From CAZCAC01 sp964496575 (GTDB taxonomy: Bacteria > Planctomycetota > UBA1135 > GCA-002686595): a stretch of DNA of 30,805 bases. The notes beneath the pieces were generated by a model. The model was not told the DNA's origin. It was given only the letters and a program-made list of their open reading frames with translations, and did no database searches. The DNA lies in NCBI GenBank assembly GCA_964496575.1, contig CAZCAC010000104.1, positions 1 to 30,805 on the forward strand, in the 5' to 3' direction. Within the stretch, counting starts at the first letter, position 1. Each line of letters begins with the position of its first letter. A program made the position numbers and the translations under genes. This document shows, piece by piece, positions 1-7,220 of this stretch.

Positions 1-223
1 CGAGGCCGGTGTACCAGGCGCCGGAGCAGGTGTTGTCGTAGATCACGTCGTAGGTACCGGTGGCCAGGGACTGGGGGCCCCGGGTCCAGGTTCCGGTCGC
101 AACGTGATAGGTGCCAGCATCCTTGACGCCCGGCACGGGCAGGATCTTGGCGGTGCTTTGGGCGTTAGCGCCCGCAGCTAGCAGAAGCGCGCCGGCGGCG
201 CACAGCGAAAAGCGAAGAAGCAT
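1..223 (-). CDS. Secreted protein, N-terminal fragment (runs off window)
   Basis: Only the first 74 residues are present; the gene continues beyond the left edge. The ATG at 223-221 is preceded by AGGAG (233-237, minus strand) nine bases upstream, which supports this start. Residues 1-22 form a typical signal peptide: a basic start (MLLRF), a hydrophobic Ala/Leu core and an AxA cleavage site (ANA before Gln). The mature part begins QSTAKILPVPGVKDAGTYHV and continues with Thr/Gly-rich sequence including a single Cys (DNTCSG). This looks like a beta-rich extracellular protein. I do not recognise a family. Function unknown; export is the only supported inference. Confidence 0.75.
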   Translation of the reverse strand, partial: MLLRFSLCAAGALLLAAGANAQSTAKILPVPGVKDAGTYHVATGTWTRGPQSLATGTYDVIYDNTCSGAWYTGL

Positions 224-279
224 ATCTCACGTCTCCTAAACTGAAGAATTCTCGGGAAGCGGAGAGAACCGCTAGGGAA

Positions 280-285
280 GTTATA
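280..285 (-). promoter_or_regulatory. Possible -10 element for the secreted-protein gene
   Basis: The minus strand reads TATAAC, an AT-rich hexamer standing out from GC-rich surroundings 57 bases upstream of the ATG at 223. No good -35 box lies 16-18 bases further upstream, so this is a weak call. Confidence 0.25.
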
Positions 286-560
286 CCCCAGCAACGCCCG
301 TCCGTCTAGTTGGCATCATCAACCGTTGATGTGCACAGGGTGTGATGCTTTGCGGGTAGGAAGTCCGCAATGGGATTCGAGTACTCCGAACCACGGACGT
401 AGGACTGGGACCGAGCCGATGGGGTTCCGTCAATCCGCCGAAACTTCGGGCGGCGACCCCCGCGAAGAAAACCGATCGCCGCCTCCGATTCGATTCGTGC
501 GAATCCGCTCGAATCGGGGCCCGGATCGTGCCTGGCGACCGCAGGAGAGGGGATTCCCCG

Positions 561-584
561 CCACCGGGCCCGAGACCCGGGTGG
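561..584 (-). terminator. Hairpin after the histidine kinase gene
   Basis: CCACC (561-565) pairs with GGTGG (580-584), and GGG with CCC inside, with one bulged base. It lies 24 bases past the kinase stop codon. There is no T-run after it on the minus strand, so intrinsic termination is uncertain. Confidence 0.25.
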
Positions 585-607
585 ACGTCCCCGGACGGTC
601 GTACGCC

Positions 608-2425
608 TCAAGCGCGATCGAGGGGCAGGCTCAGCCGGAAGCAGGCTCCCTCGCTCGCCCCACCCGATTCCAGCACGAGGTCCCCGCCCAGGTCGCGAGC
701 CAGGCCGCGAGACAGCGCCAGTCCCAGGCCGACGCCGGGGTTGGGGTCGCTCGGGTCGAGCCCGCCGCGATCGAACGCGTGGAAGATCGCGCGAGCGGCG
801 GAGGGCGGAACGCCGCCCCCGTGGTCGCGGACCCGTAGCAGGACCGAGTTGCCGCCGAAGCCGGCCAGGAGCTGCACCCCGCCGCCGTCCCGGTCGGGGT
901 CGCGCCCGTACTTGCAGGCGTTGTCGACCAGGTTGAACAGGATCTGCGCGACCGCCTCCACGTCGGTCCGGGTGACGGCCTCCCCTGCCGCCCCGCCGTC
1001 GACGCGCAAGGTCATCCCCGCCTCGAGGACCCGCCGTTCGAGTCCCGGCCGCACCTTGTCCAGGAGCTCCGCGAGGGGAATCGGCTCGCGATGCAGGGAC
1101 GCCCGACCTTCCTCGAGGCGCGAGTAGGCGAGCACGTTCTCGACCAGCGTGGCCAACCGATCGGACTCGCGCTCCAGGGTGCCGAGGTACTCGGCGCGCT
1201 TCTCCTCGGGCACCATCCCCCGCGCCAGCATCTCCGAGTACATCCGGAAGGTGGTCAGCGGGGTGCGCAGCTCGTGCGTCACCGTCGAGGCGAAGCGACT
1301 CCGTTGCTCCCCGTAGCGAATCGAGGAGCGGAGGCTGACCCCCACGGCGCCCAGCGCGACCAGCGCGGCCAGCCAGGTGGCGAGGAGCGTCGTCGCCGCC
1401 GGAGACCAACCGGAGGGCTCGGCGAGCGTGAGCGCACCGGGACGCAAGGTCGCCGGGACCGTCGCGAGCAGGAGACCCTCGTGGTCCTCTTCGGGGCTGG
1501 CATCGACCGCGGCCTCCAGGCGAGCTCGCGGGAGGATGTCGGCCACCCTCCCCAGCAACGCGTCCTCCAGCTTCTCCCAGTCGGCGAGGAACCCCTGGAA
1601 GAGATCACCGCCGGTCGAGCGAACGCGACGGACGAAGCAGAGTAGCGGGGTCGAGTCGTCACCCTCCAGCCACACCGGGACCAGCGGAGAGGAAGCGCTC
1701 AGGTCGGGAGCCCCCTGCAGCAGCCCGTCGTTCTTGAAGACCGGCGCCGTCATCGGGTTCTGCGTCTGGTGTACGTTGATCGCGCGCTCCTGACGCTCGC
1801 GCACGTTGTCGACGGCGAACCACTGCTGCGACTCCACGTCGTTCTGCTGCTGCGCCAGCACCTCTCCGGTCTGCTCGACGAACAGGCCGTTGAAGTTCGC
1901 TTCGGCGCCGGAGAGCCTTCGGTCCAGGTCGGCGTAGTCGGTCAGGCGAGCCAGCTCGGAGAGGGCTCGTCGCCCCCGGAGCAGCTGCTCCTCGGCGAGC
2001 AGGTCGTCTCCCTGCGCGAGGTCGAGCCAGTTGCCGGTCGGCACCTGCGGCGACGTCCACCCGTCGCGGTCGACCTGGAAGTGGACACGGATGATCTCCG
2101 ACTCGAAGGTGAGCAGCGGCGAGGGAACCAGCACCTCCCCTGGCTCGATCCGGTTGAGGATCTTCGTATAGGCGCGGTTCTGCGGCGTGTAGGAGCCGTA
2201 CTCGAGCGGCAGCCGCGCGACCTCCCGGAAGAGCTGCGGACCGATCCAGGAGTCCATGCGCCACAGCGCCAGCCGGACCGTCTCCTGGTGGCGACCCGCG
2301 GCGAGCGCCCGGCGCTCGGAGCGCTCCAGGTCGAGGACCACGACGCTGATCCAGAAGAGCGCGCCGAGGGTCAGCGCGGCCCCCAGCGCGTAGATCGACA
2401 GCCAGGACCGGCGCCGGGCCCCCAT
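608..2425 (-). CDS. Membrane sensor histidine kinase
   Basis: A 605-residue sensor kinase that should phosphorylate the response regulator encoded just upstream. One membrane helix lies at about 8-32 and a second at about 345-366, flanking a roughly 310-residue extracytoplasmic sensor region with no family I recognise. The cytoplasmic part has the H-box FASTVTHELRTPLTTF (His384), an N-box (FNLVDNACKYG, about 497-507), and the G1 (DHGGGVP) and G2 (GVGLGLALS) ATP-binding boxes. The ATG shares its A with the TGA of the regulator gene (TGATG), so translation is probably coupled. I rejected a longer frame starting inside the regulator gene. It is the last gene of the operon that starts with the VIT/VWA protein. 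What it senses cannot be read from the sequence. Confidence 0.93.
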   Translation of the reverse strand: MGARRRSWLSIYALGAALTLGALFWISVVVLDLERSERRALAAGRHQETVRLALWRMDSWIGPQLFREVARLPLEYGSYTPQNRAYTKILNRIEPGEVLVPSPLLTFESEIIRVHFQVDRDGWTSPQVPTGNWLDLAQGDDLLAEEQLLRGRRALSELARLTDYADLDRRLSGAEANFNGLFVEQTGEVLAQQQNDVESQQWFAVDNVRERQERAINVHQTQNPMTAPVFKNDGLLQGAPDLSASSPLVPVWLEGDDSTPLLCFVRRVRSTGGDLFQGFLADWEKLEDALLGRVADILPRARLEAAVDASPEEDHEGLLLATVPATLRPGALTLAEPSGWSPAATTLLATWLAALVALGAVGVSLRSSIRYGEQRSRFASTVTHELRTPLTTFRMYSEMLARGMVPEEKRAEYLGTLERESDRLATLVENVLAYSRLEEGRASLHREPIPLAELLDKVRPGLERRVLEAGMTLRVDGGAAGEAVTRTDVEAVAQILFNLVDNACKYGRDPDRDGGGVQLLAGFGGNSVLLRVRDHGGGVPPSAARAIFHAFDRGGLDPSDPNPGVGLGLALSRGLARDLGGDLVLESGGASEGACFRLSLPLDRA

Positions 2426-3135
2426 CAGCCCGTCACCTCCACCTTCTCGCCGAGCATGTAGCCCTTCGAGCGAACGGTCTTGACGAAGACCGGCTCGGCC
2501 GCCGCGTCGCCCAGCTTCTCGCGCAGCCGGGCGACGTGCATGTCGACGGTTCGCGTCTCCAGCCCGCGGGGGTCGAGCCCCCACACCCGCTGCAGGAGCT
2601 CCTCGCGCTGCACCGCGCGACCGCGAGCCGAGGCGAGGTAGGCGAGGATCTCCGCCTCGCGTTCGGAGAGGAGCGCGCTCTCTCCGTCCTCGGTGATCAC
2701 CTCGCGGCGGGCCAGGTGGACCTCGCGGCCATTCGCCGCGAGGGTTCCCGCCGCCGCGGGTCGCTCGGCGGAGCGGCGCAGCACCGCCTCGACCCGGGCC
2801 AGGAGCTCGGTGGAGCTGAAGGGCTTGACCACGTAGTCGTCGGCTCCGGTGCGCAGACCCTTGACCCGATCCTCCTCCGCCCCTCTCGCGGTGACCATGA
2901 TCACCGGGAGCGAGGGCTTGCTGCGCCGCAGCTCCGGCAGGATCTCGAAGCCGGAGAGACCGGGCAGGGCGATGTCGAGCAGCACCAGGTCGAGGTCACT
3001 ACCCAGGATCATCCGCAGCGCCTCCTCACCATCGCCGGTCTCCAGCACCTCGTAGCCGGAGAAGGTGAGGGAGTCGACGAGACCCCGCCGGATGGCGAGG
3101 TCGTCCTCGACGACGAGTACGGTGGGCCTGGTCAC
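2425..3135 (-). CDS. OmpR/PhoB-family response regulator
   Basis: A 236-residue two-domain transcription factor. The receiver (about 5-118) has the acidic pair at 11-12, the phospho-acceptor Asp54 in LVLLDIALPG, the Thr of VIMVTARG and the Lys of VVKPFS. The C-terminal winged helix (about 140-232) carries the OmpR-type pattern RTVDMHVARLREKLG and a terminal VRSKGYML hairpin. The start is GTG at 3135, with AGGA about six bases upstream. It lies 36 bases after the VWA gene stop and overlaps the kinase gene by one base. All catalytic residues are present, so it should be active. The direct repeat at 6987-7004 is a candidate binding site for it (inference). Confidence 0.94.
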   Translation of the reverse strand: MTRPTVLVVEDDLAIRRGLVDSLTFSGYEVLETGDGEEALRMILGSDLDLVLLDIALPGLSGFEILPELRRSKPSLPVIMVTARGAEEDRVKGLRTGADDYVVKPFSSTELLARVEAVLRRSAERPAAAGTLAANGREVHLARREVITEDGESALLSEREAEILAYLASARGRAVQREELLQRVWGLDPRGLETRTVDMHVARLREKLGDAAAEPVFVKTVRSKGYMLGEKVEVTG

Positions 3136-3171
3136 GGGATCCTCACTCCTGTTCGAAGAGCTGCCTCGAGT

Positions 3172-4539
3172 CTAGCCGGAAGTCACCCTCTGTCCCAGCT
3201 GCCGGCCGGGAGGCACCGGCGCCTGCGCGCCTTCCTCCGCCCGGGGCGGGGCCTCCGGCAGCACGGGAGCGGACGATTCCGCCTGCTTGAAGCGATACCC
3301 CCGAGCTTCCGCCTGTCCGCGGATCGCCTTGCGCAGGGCGCTGTCGAAGGAGCGTGAGGGGTCGAGCTCCTGCCGCTTCATCTCCGCGTCGAGGTAGCGC
3401 TGCCGGTTCGCCGAGATGTCGTTGATCCGCTGCTGGATCTCGCCACGCTTCTTGCGCATCGCGGCGACGTGCTCCTCGCGCTGCTTCGGCGTCATCTTCT
3501 TCATCTCCTCGGGGAGCTCTTCCTCGGGGATCTCGGAGAGCACCAGGCTCTTGACCCGCACCGCGTCGATGAGATCCCAGCCGGCGTTGTTGTAGTAGCC
3601 ATTCGCCTTGGTCAGCGCGCGGGCCGCCGCGGCCTCGGTGTTGAGGGCGACCGCGTTGTCGTCCTGACGGACCTGGTTCTCCGCGAACCACGCCGAGTTC
3701 TCGCCGAAGGCGAGGTAGGTGCCGTTGAGGTCGGTGCTCAGCGCGGTGAGCTCCTGGTCGAAGGGGGTGGACAGGACGACCATGCCACCCTGGTGATCGA
3801 TCGCGGCGAACTGTCCGTCGGAGAGGCGGGCGACCTGTCGCCAGCTCTCGGCGTCGGCATCGGCGGCACCGCCGCAGTAGATCGCGTGGACGACGATGTC
3901 CCTGGAGATCGCGGTCGAGCAGGCCTGCGGGTAGGGGTGCAGGCGATCCTGATCGGCCGTCTCGTTGCCGGCGACGACGATCATCTTCACGGCGGAGGGG
4001 TCCTCGCTCCAGTCGAGCTCCCGGGTCGCCGCGCGCACCACCCGGCCGACCAGCTCGGTCCCGCCGTTGGTGGTCTGGGCGAAGAGACGCTCGGAGACGA
4101 GGTCGAGATCCTCGGTGAGCGCGGTCTCCTGCTTCACCCAGCCGATGCTCGCGTCGTGTCCGTCGTTGCCGTAGGTGAAGAGCGCCACGCGCAACCGCGG
4201 CGCCGGTTCGACGAAGATGAACTCGTTGACGATCCTCCACAGCTTCTGCTTGGCGGACTCGATCAACCCTTCCATCGAGCCGCTGGTGTCGAGGCAGATC
4301 GCGATCTCGACCGTGGGATTCGCGGGAGGTGGAATCGGCGGCGGTCCGATCTCCCCCGGAACCACCGGGGTGACCTCCAGGGGGAGGTCGGCGAGGAGCG
4401 GCGGACGCCAGTCCCGGGCGAGGCTCACGACCTCGATGGGGCCCAGCTCCTCCGTCGGGAGCGCGGACTCGAGCGCGAGCGTCGACGCGGCGATGAACAG
4501 TCCGGCGAACCCCGCCGTCCAGATGTGGTGATGTGTCAT
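3172..4539 (-). CDS. Secreted VWA-domain protein
   Basis: A 455-residue protein with an N-terminal hydrophobic segment (about 7-24) that looks like a signal peptide or anchor, a Pro-rich linker (about 59-75) and a von Willebrand A domain from about 76. The metal-binding (MIDAS) DxSxS motif is intact (Asp84, Ser86, Ser88, in CLDTSGSMEG), with a TNGGTE loop near 157. The usual 'TDG' strand end is replaced by VVAGNETADQD. The C-terminal third (about 300-430) is charged and predicted helical (EEMKKMTPKQREEH), possibly coiled-coil. VWA domains of this kind bind protein partners through a divalent metal. It sits 46 bases after the VIT/VWA gene and 36 before the regulator, in the same operon. The partner is unknown. 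Confidence 0.88.
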   Translation of the reverse strand: MTHHHIWTAGFAGLFIAASTLALESALPTEELGPIEVVSLARDWRPPLLADLPLEVTPVVPGEIGPPPIPPPANPTVEIAICLDTSGSMEGLIESAKQKLWRIVNEFIFVEPAPRLRVALFTYGNDGHDASIGWVKQETALTEDLDLVSERLFAQTTNGGTELVGRVVRAATRELDWSEDPSAVKMIVVAGNETADQDRLHPYPQACSTAISRDIVVHAIYCGGAADADAESWRQVARLSDGQFAAIDHQGGMVVLSTPFDQELTALSTDLNGTYLAFGENSAWFAENQVRQDDNAVALNTEAAAARALTKANGYYNNAGWDLIDAVRVKSLVLSEIPEEELPEEMKKMTPKQREEHVAAMRKKRGEIQQRINDISANRQRYLDAEMKRQELDPSRSFDSALRKAIRGQAEARGYRFKQAESSAPVLPEAPPRAEEGAQAPVPPGRQLGQRVTSG

Positions 4540-4585
4540 GTCGGTTCCTCGGGTTGTCCCTGCTGTTTTCGGATGGAGTGTTCGT

Positions 4586-6913
4586 TCACTTCCGGGTGTT
4601 CCCGGAGGGCGCGCCGTTCCTGACGAGCACGGCCTTGCCCTGGTACTGCAGGAGTGTGTTCCCCGGCAAGGCGAGCAGTCCCTGACGTCCTTGCGCCATG
4701 AGAACGTCCAGCATCACGGCGTGCTCCTCGCTGCCGAACTCGATCTCCCTCTCGGGCTGGAGCGACTGTCCGCCGGAGATGATCCGCGAGTCGATCCACT
4801 GGTCGCCCTGGAGGAAGAAGGCACGGTCGCAGATCTGCTGGACTCCGTAGTTGCTCACCAGGGCGTTGTTCTCGTCCCAGTAGGCGTTGTCGTAGTTCAG
4901 CAGCACCTGCCCCTTCTTCTCGTTGAAGTTGCGTCCCTGGCTCACCGCGCCCTCGCCGAAGCGGGTGCGCACCGCGCGCCGGTTCAGCTCGTCGTTGCAG
5001 GCCAGGCGGAGTCGCTCCCACTCGCCGAGGTCGGTGCCCTCGGTGGCCAGGAACGACGTGTACTCGCTGAGGATCCCGAACTCGGTGGAGAGCCGCAGGA
5101 TCTCCTCGGCGATCTCGCGGAAGCGGGGATCGGAGAAGATGTCGGTTCCGACCGCGATCGGCCCGCCGGCCAGCGTGGCGCCCGCCTGGCGGATCTGGTC
5201 GATCAGGAACGCGATCTTGCGCGCCGCCCAGAGGCGCGGCACGAAGGAGTTGGTCGTGCTCGCCCGGGAGACGTCGAAGCGGAAGGAGAAGACGCGTTCC
5301 TTTCCGAGGTAGTTGCCCTTCAGCCGGAAGTGCAGCGGCTTCCGGTCCGCGAGGTACTGGCCGAGCAGCACCAGCTGGTCCCCTTCGTAGAGGTCGGGTA
5401 GCCGCGCCGGCAGGATCTCGCGCACCGCGCGCGTGGTGACCGCTCCCTGCTCATCGACCGTCTCCAGCTCGAGGTCGGCGAGGACCGGTCCGTAGAGGCG
5501 ACGAAACACCTTGGCCAGCTTGAGCTCGACGTCCTCGCCGGGAAGGACGAACGTGCTGGTTGCGCGCGTCCGATCGGAGAGACGGTCGAGCAACGGGACG
5601 TTCACGTCCTGCCCCACGCCGAAGGTGAAGATGCGGCGCTGGTGGATGTTGGCCGCGGCGACCATCGAGCTGATCTCCCCCTCGGTGGTGCGCCCGACCG
5701 TCGGCAGGCCGTCGGTCATGAAGAGCACCAGTCCCAGGAAGCCCTGCCGCCGCTCCTGGCGGAGCGCTTCGAGCAGCGCATCGTGGATGTTGGTGCCGCC
5801 GGTCGGGCGCATCGCGGCGAGGTAGTCGCGCGCTTCGAGCACGCTCTTCCGGCTCTTGATCACCGGCGAGGCGGCGAACTTCGAGACGCGACTCGAGTAG
5901 TCGATGATGTTGAACGCCTCGCCATCCTCGAGTCCTTCGACGATCTGGAGGGCGGCCGCGCGCGCCTGATCCATCTTCTCGCCGGCCATCGAGCCGGAGC
6001 GATCGAAGACCAGCGTCACTTCGCGCTTCAGCCGGTTGCCGTTCTCGGGTGGAACGGCGGGCAGCCCCGCCATCACCAGGAAGTACCCGCCCCCGACTTT
6101 ACGATCGGGGTAGGCGAGCAACGACGCGGTGACCTCGTCGCGCTCGGGCAGATAGGAGATCCGAAACGGTCCGGGAGCGAGCCGCGCCGCGGCGCTGACC
6201 CGCAGCTGCACCCGGCGCGTCTTGCGCAGCAGCGTCTCCAGGTCGTGGCTCGGCGAGTAGACCATCGAGATCGGCGAGGGGCTGTCGATCTGCACGTCGA
6301 TCTTCCAGGGGACGCGCACCGAGAGGGATTCGCTGCGGGGCAGGACGTAGTCGATGCGCCCGCCGTCCTCTTCCAGGAGCTCCTCGTAGGTGAGCCGCAC
6401 GCGCTGCCGCCCGCCCGGTTCGACGGGGAAGACGCTGGAGCGCACCAGGTTCGAGCCGGCGAACTCCAGGAGCGCGGGGTCCTTGACCCGGGCTACGATC
6501 TCGTCGTAGGTGCGCCGGGCCTCCTCGCGGGGCAGGAGCCGGGCGGTCGGTTCGCTGGAGGCGCCCTCGAACAGGAAGGAGCTGACCACCGCGCCGGCGG
6601 GCACGGGCAGGAGCAGCACCGCCTCCGCCCGGGATCTCCCGGGGTTCCTGAGCTGAACCTCGAGGGTGGTACGGGCGGTCGACTCGAGGATCGACACCTT
6701 CGCCCGCACCTCCTCCACCTGGATCGGCGCTCGATCGGAGCGCAGGTTGTAGCTGCCTCCGGCCGCCTGGGGCAGGACGACGTGGCTGACCGTGGAGATC
6801 TCCGGCCAGGCGGGGTCTTCCCGCCCCGAGCCTTGTTGCGCCGCCGTGGGCAGGGCCGAGAGGAGGATGGGGAGGGCCAGGCCGGCCGCTTTCTTCATCG
6901 CTGTTCCGAGCAT
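4586..6913 (-). CDS. VIT and VWA domain protein (inter-alpha-trypsin inhibitor-like)
   Basis: A 775-residue exported protein. A signal peptide covers about 1-26 (MLGTAMKKAAGLALP, ending TAAQ). A VIT domain follows at about 60-185 with the typical YDEIVARVKDPALLE stretch. A VWA domain lies at about 297-470 with MIDAS residues Asp304-x-Ser306-x-Ser308, Thr374 in TGGTN and Asp401 in MTDG. The C-terminal 300 residues resemble the tail found after VIT/VWA pairs but carry no named domain. VIT/VWA proteins are generally extracellular adhesion or scaffold proteins. The start at 6913 has AGGTG upstream; a second Met at residue 6 is an alternative. An upstream frame to 7108 is rejected because it would translate the tRNA. 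First gene of the four-gene operon. Confidence 0.9.
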   Translation of the reverse strand: MLGTAMKKAAGLALPILLSALPTAAQQGSGREDPAWPEISTVSHVVLPQAAGGSYNLRSDRAPIQVEEVRAKVSILESTARTTLEVQLRNPGRSRAEAVLLLPVPAGAVVSSFLFEGASSEPTARLLPREEARRTYDEIVARVKDPALLEFAGSNLVRSSVFPVEPGGRQRVRLTYEELLEEDGGRIDYVLPRSESLSVRVPWKIDVQIDSPSPISMVYSPSHDLETLLRKTRRVQLRVSAAARLAPGPFRISYLPERDEVTASLLAYPDRKVGGGYFLVMAGLPAVPPENGNRLKREVTLVFDRSGSMAGEKMDQARAAALQIVEGLEDGEAFNIIDYSSRVSKFAASPVIKSRKSVLEARDYLAAMRPTGGTNIHDALLEALRQERRQGFLGLVLFMTDGLPTVGRTTEGEISSMVAAANIHQRRIFTFGVGQDVNVPLLDRLSDRTRATSTFVLPGEDVELKLAKVFRRLYGPVLADLELETVDEQGAVTTRAVREILPARLPDLYEGDQLVLLGQYLADRKPLHFRLKGNYLGKERVFSFRFDVSRASTTNSFVPRLWAARKIAFLIDQIRQAGATLAGGPIAVGTDIFSDPRFREIAEEILRLSTEFGILSEYTSFLATEGTDLGEWERLRLACNDELNRRAVRTRFGEGAVSQGRNFNEKKGQVLLNYDNAYWDENNALVSNYGVQQICDRAFFLQGDQWIDSRIISGGQSLQPEREIEFGSEEHAVMLDVLMAQGRQGLLALPGNTLLQYQGKAVLVRNGAPSGNTRK

Positions 6914-6986
6914 CGTTCGCACCTCGCGTCGGTTCGGGGGTCGGTTCGACCCGCCAGGGAGACTACGCCTCGGGGCGCGGGATGCT

Positions 6987-7004
6987 GGTAACGTGCGGGT
7001 AACG
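6987..7004 (-). promoter_or_regulatory. Direct repeat with 11-bp period, candidate response-regulator site
   Basis: GGTAACG occurs at 6987-6993 and again at 6998-7004 (minus strand: CGTTACC-cgca-CGTTACC). The start-to-start distance is exactly 11 bases, the spacing typical of OmpR/PhoB-family binding sites. It lies 74-91 bases upstream of the VIT/VWA start codon, in the leader of the operon that encodes such a regulator. The sequence is seen directly; autoregulation is inference. Confidence 0.4.
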
Positions 7005-7009
7005 GGAGC

Positions 7010-7043
7010 CCGGCCCGCCATCCCCGAGGGGGCGGCGGGCCGG
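7010..7043 (-). terminator. GC-rich hairpin after tRNA-Thr
   Basis: A 10-bp perfect stem (7010-7019 with 7034-7043) encloses an inner CCCC/GGGG pairing. It begins four bases past the encoded CCA of the tRNA on the minus strand. No T-run follows, so it may act as a terminator or as a 3' processing boundary. Confidence 0.45.
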
Positions 7044-7047
7044 TGTA

Positions 7048-7122
7048 TGGAGCCAGATATCGGATTCGAACCGATGACCCCTGCTTTACGAAAGCAGCGC
7101 TCTACCACTGAGCTAATCTGGC
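7048..7122 (-). tRNA. tRNA-Thr, anticodon CGT
   Basis: The minus strand folds as a full cloverleaf of 75 bases including CCA. The acceptor stem is GCCAGAT/ATCTGGC; the D-arm is GCTC/GAGC with AGTGGTA in the loop; the anticodon stem CTGCT/AGCAG carries loop TTCGTAA; the T-arm is ATCGG/CCGAT with loop TTCGAAT. The anticodon CGT reads ACG codons, which are frequent in this GC-rich sequence. CCA is genome-encoded and the discriminator base is T. It stands alone between the HEAT gene and the VIT/VWA operon, all on the minus strand. Confidence 0.95.
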
Positions 7123-7160
7123 CTGGATCCTCTCATCGCTGGAAGAGTGGAAAGGACGGA

Positions 7161-7187
7161 GGTGCGCCACCGCTCTGGCGACGCACC
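7161..7187 (-). terminator. Probable terminator of the HEAT-repeat gene
   Basis: An 11-bp stem with two mismatches (7161-7171 with 7177-7187) lies 34 bases past the HEAT gene stop codon. On the minus strand it is followed by a pyrimidine-rich stretch, TCCGTCCTTTCC. This separates the HEAT gene from the tRNA. Confidence 0.5.
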
Positions 7188-7220
7188 CTTGTACCGTCGT
7201 ATCCCGGTCGGTGGAAGCCC

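Larger units (their letters stand above)
224..607. other. Intergenic region, 384 bases
   Basis: There is no convincing gene here; the open frames that cross it run into the histidine kinase in the wrong frame. It holds the leader of the secreted-protein gene (Shine-Dalgarno at 233-237, possible -10 at 280-285), a short inverted repeat CATCAA-ccg-TTGATG at 317-331 that could be an operator, and a GC-rich hairpin at 561-584 just past the kinase stop. The rest shows nothing I can name. Confidence 0.6.

Noticed and set aside
306..1409. Minus-strand open frame extending past the histidine kinase stop
   Set aside because: It overlaps the kinase ATPase domain in another frame and shows no family signature.
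6914..7108. In-frame upstream extension of the VIT/VWA protein to 7108
   Set aside because: These codons read through the hairpin and the tRNA-Thr gene; the signal peptide and a Shine-Dalgarno place the start at 6913.
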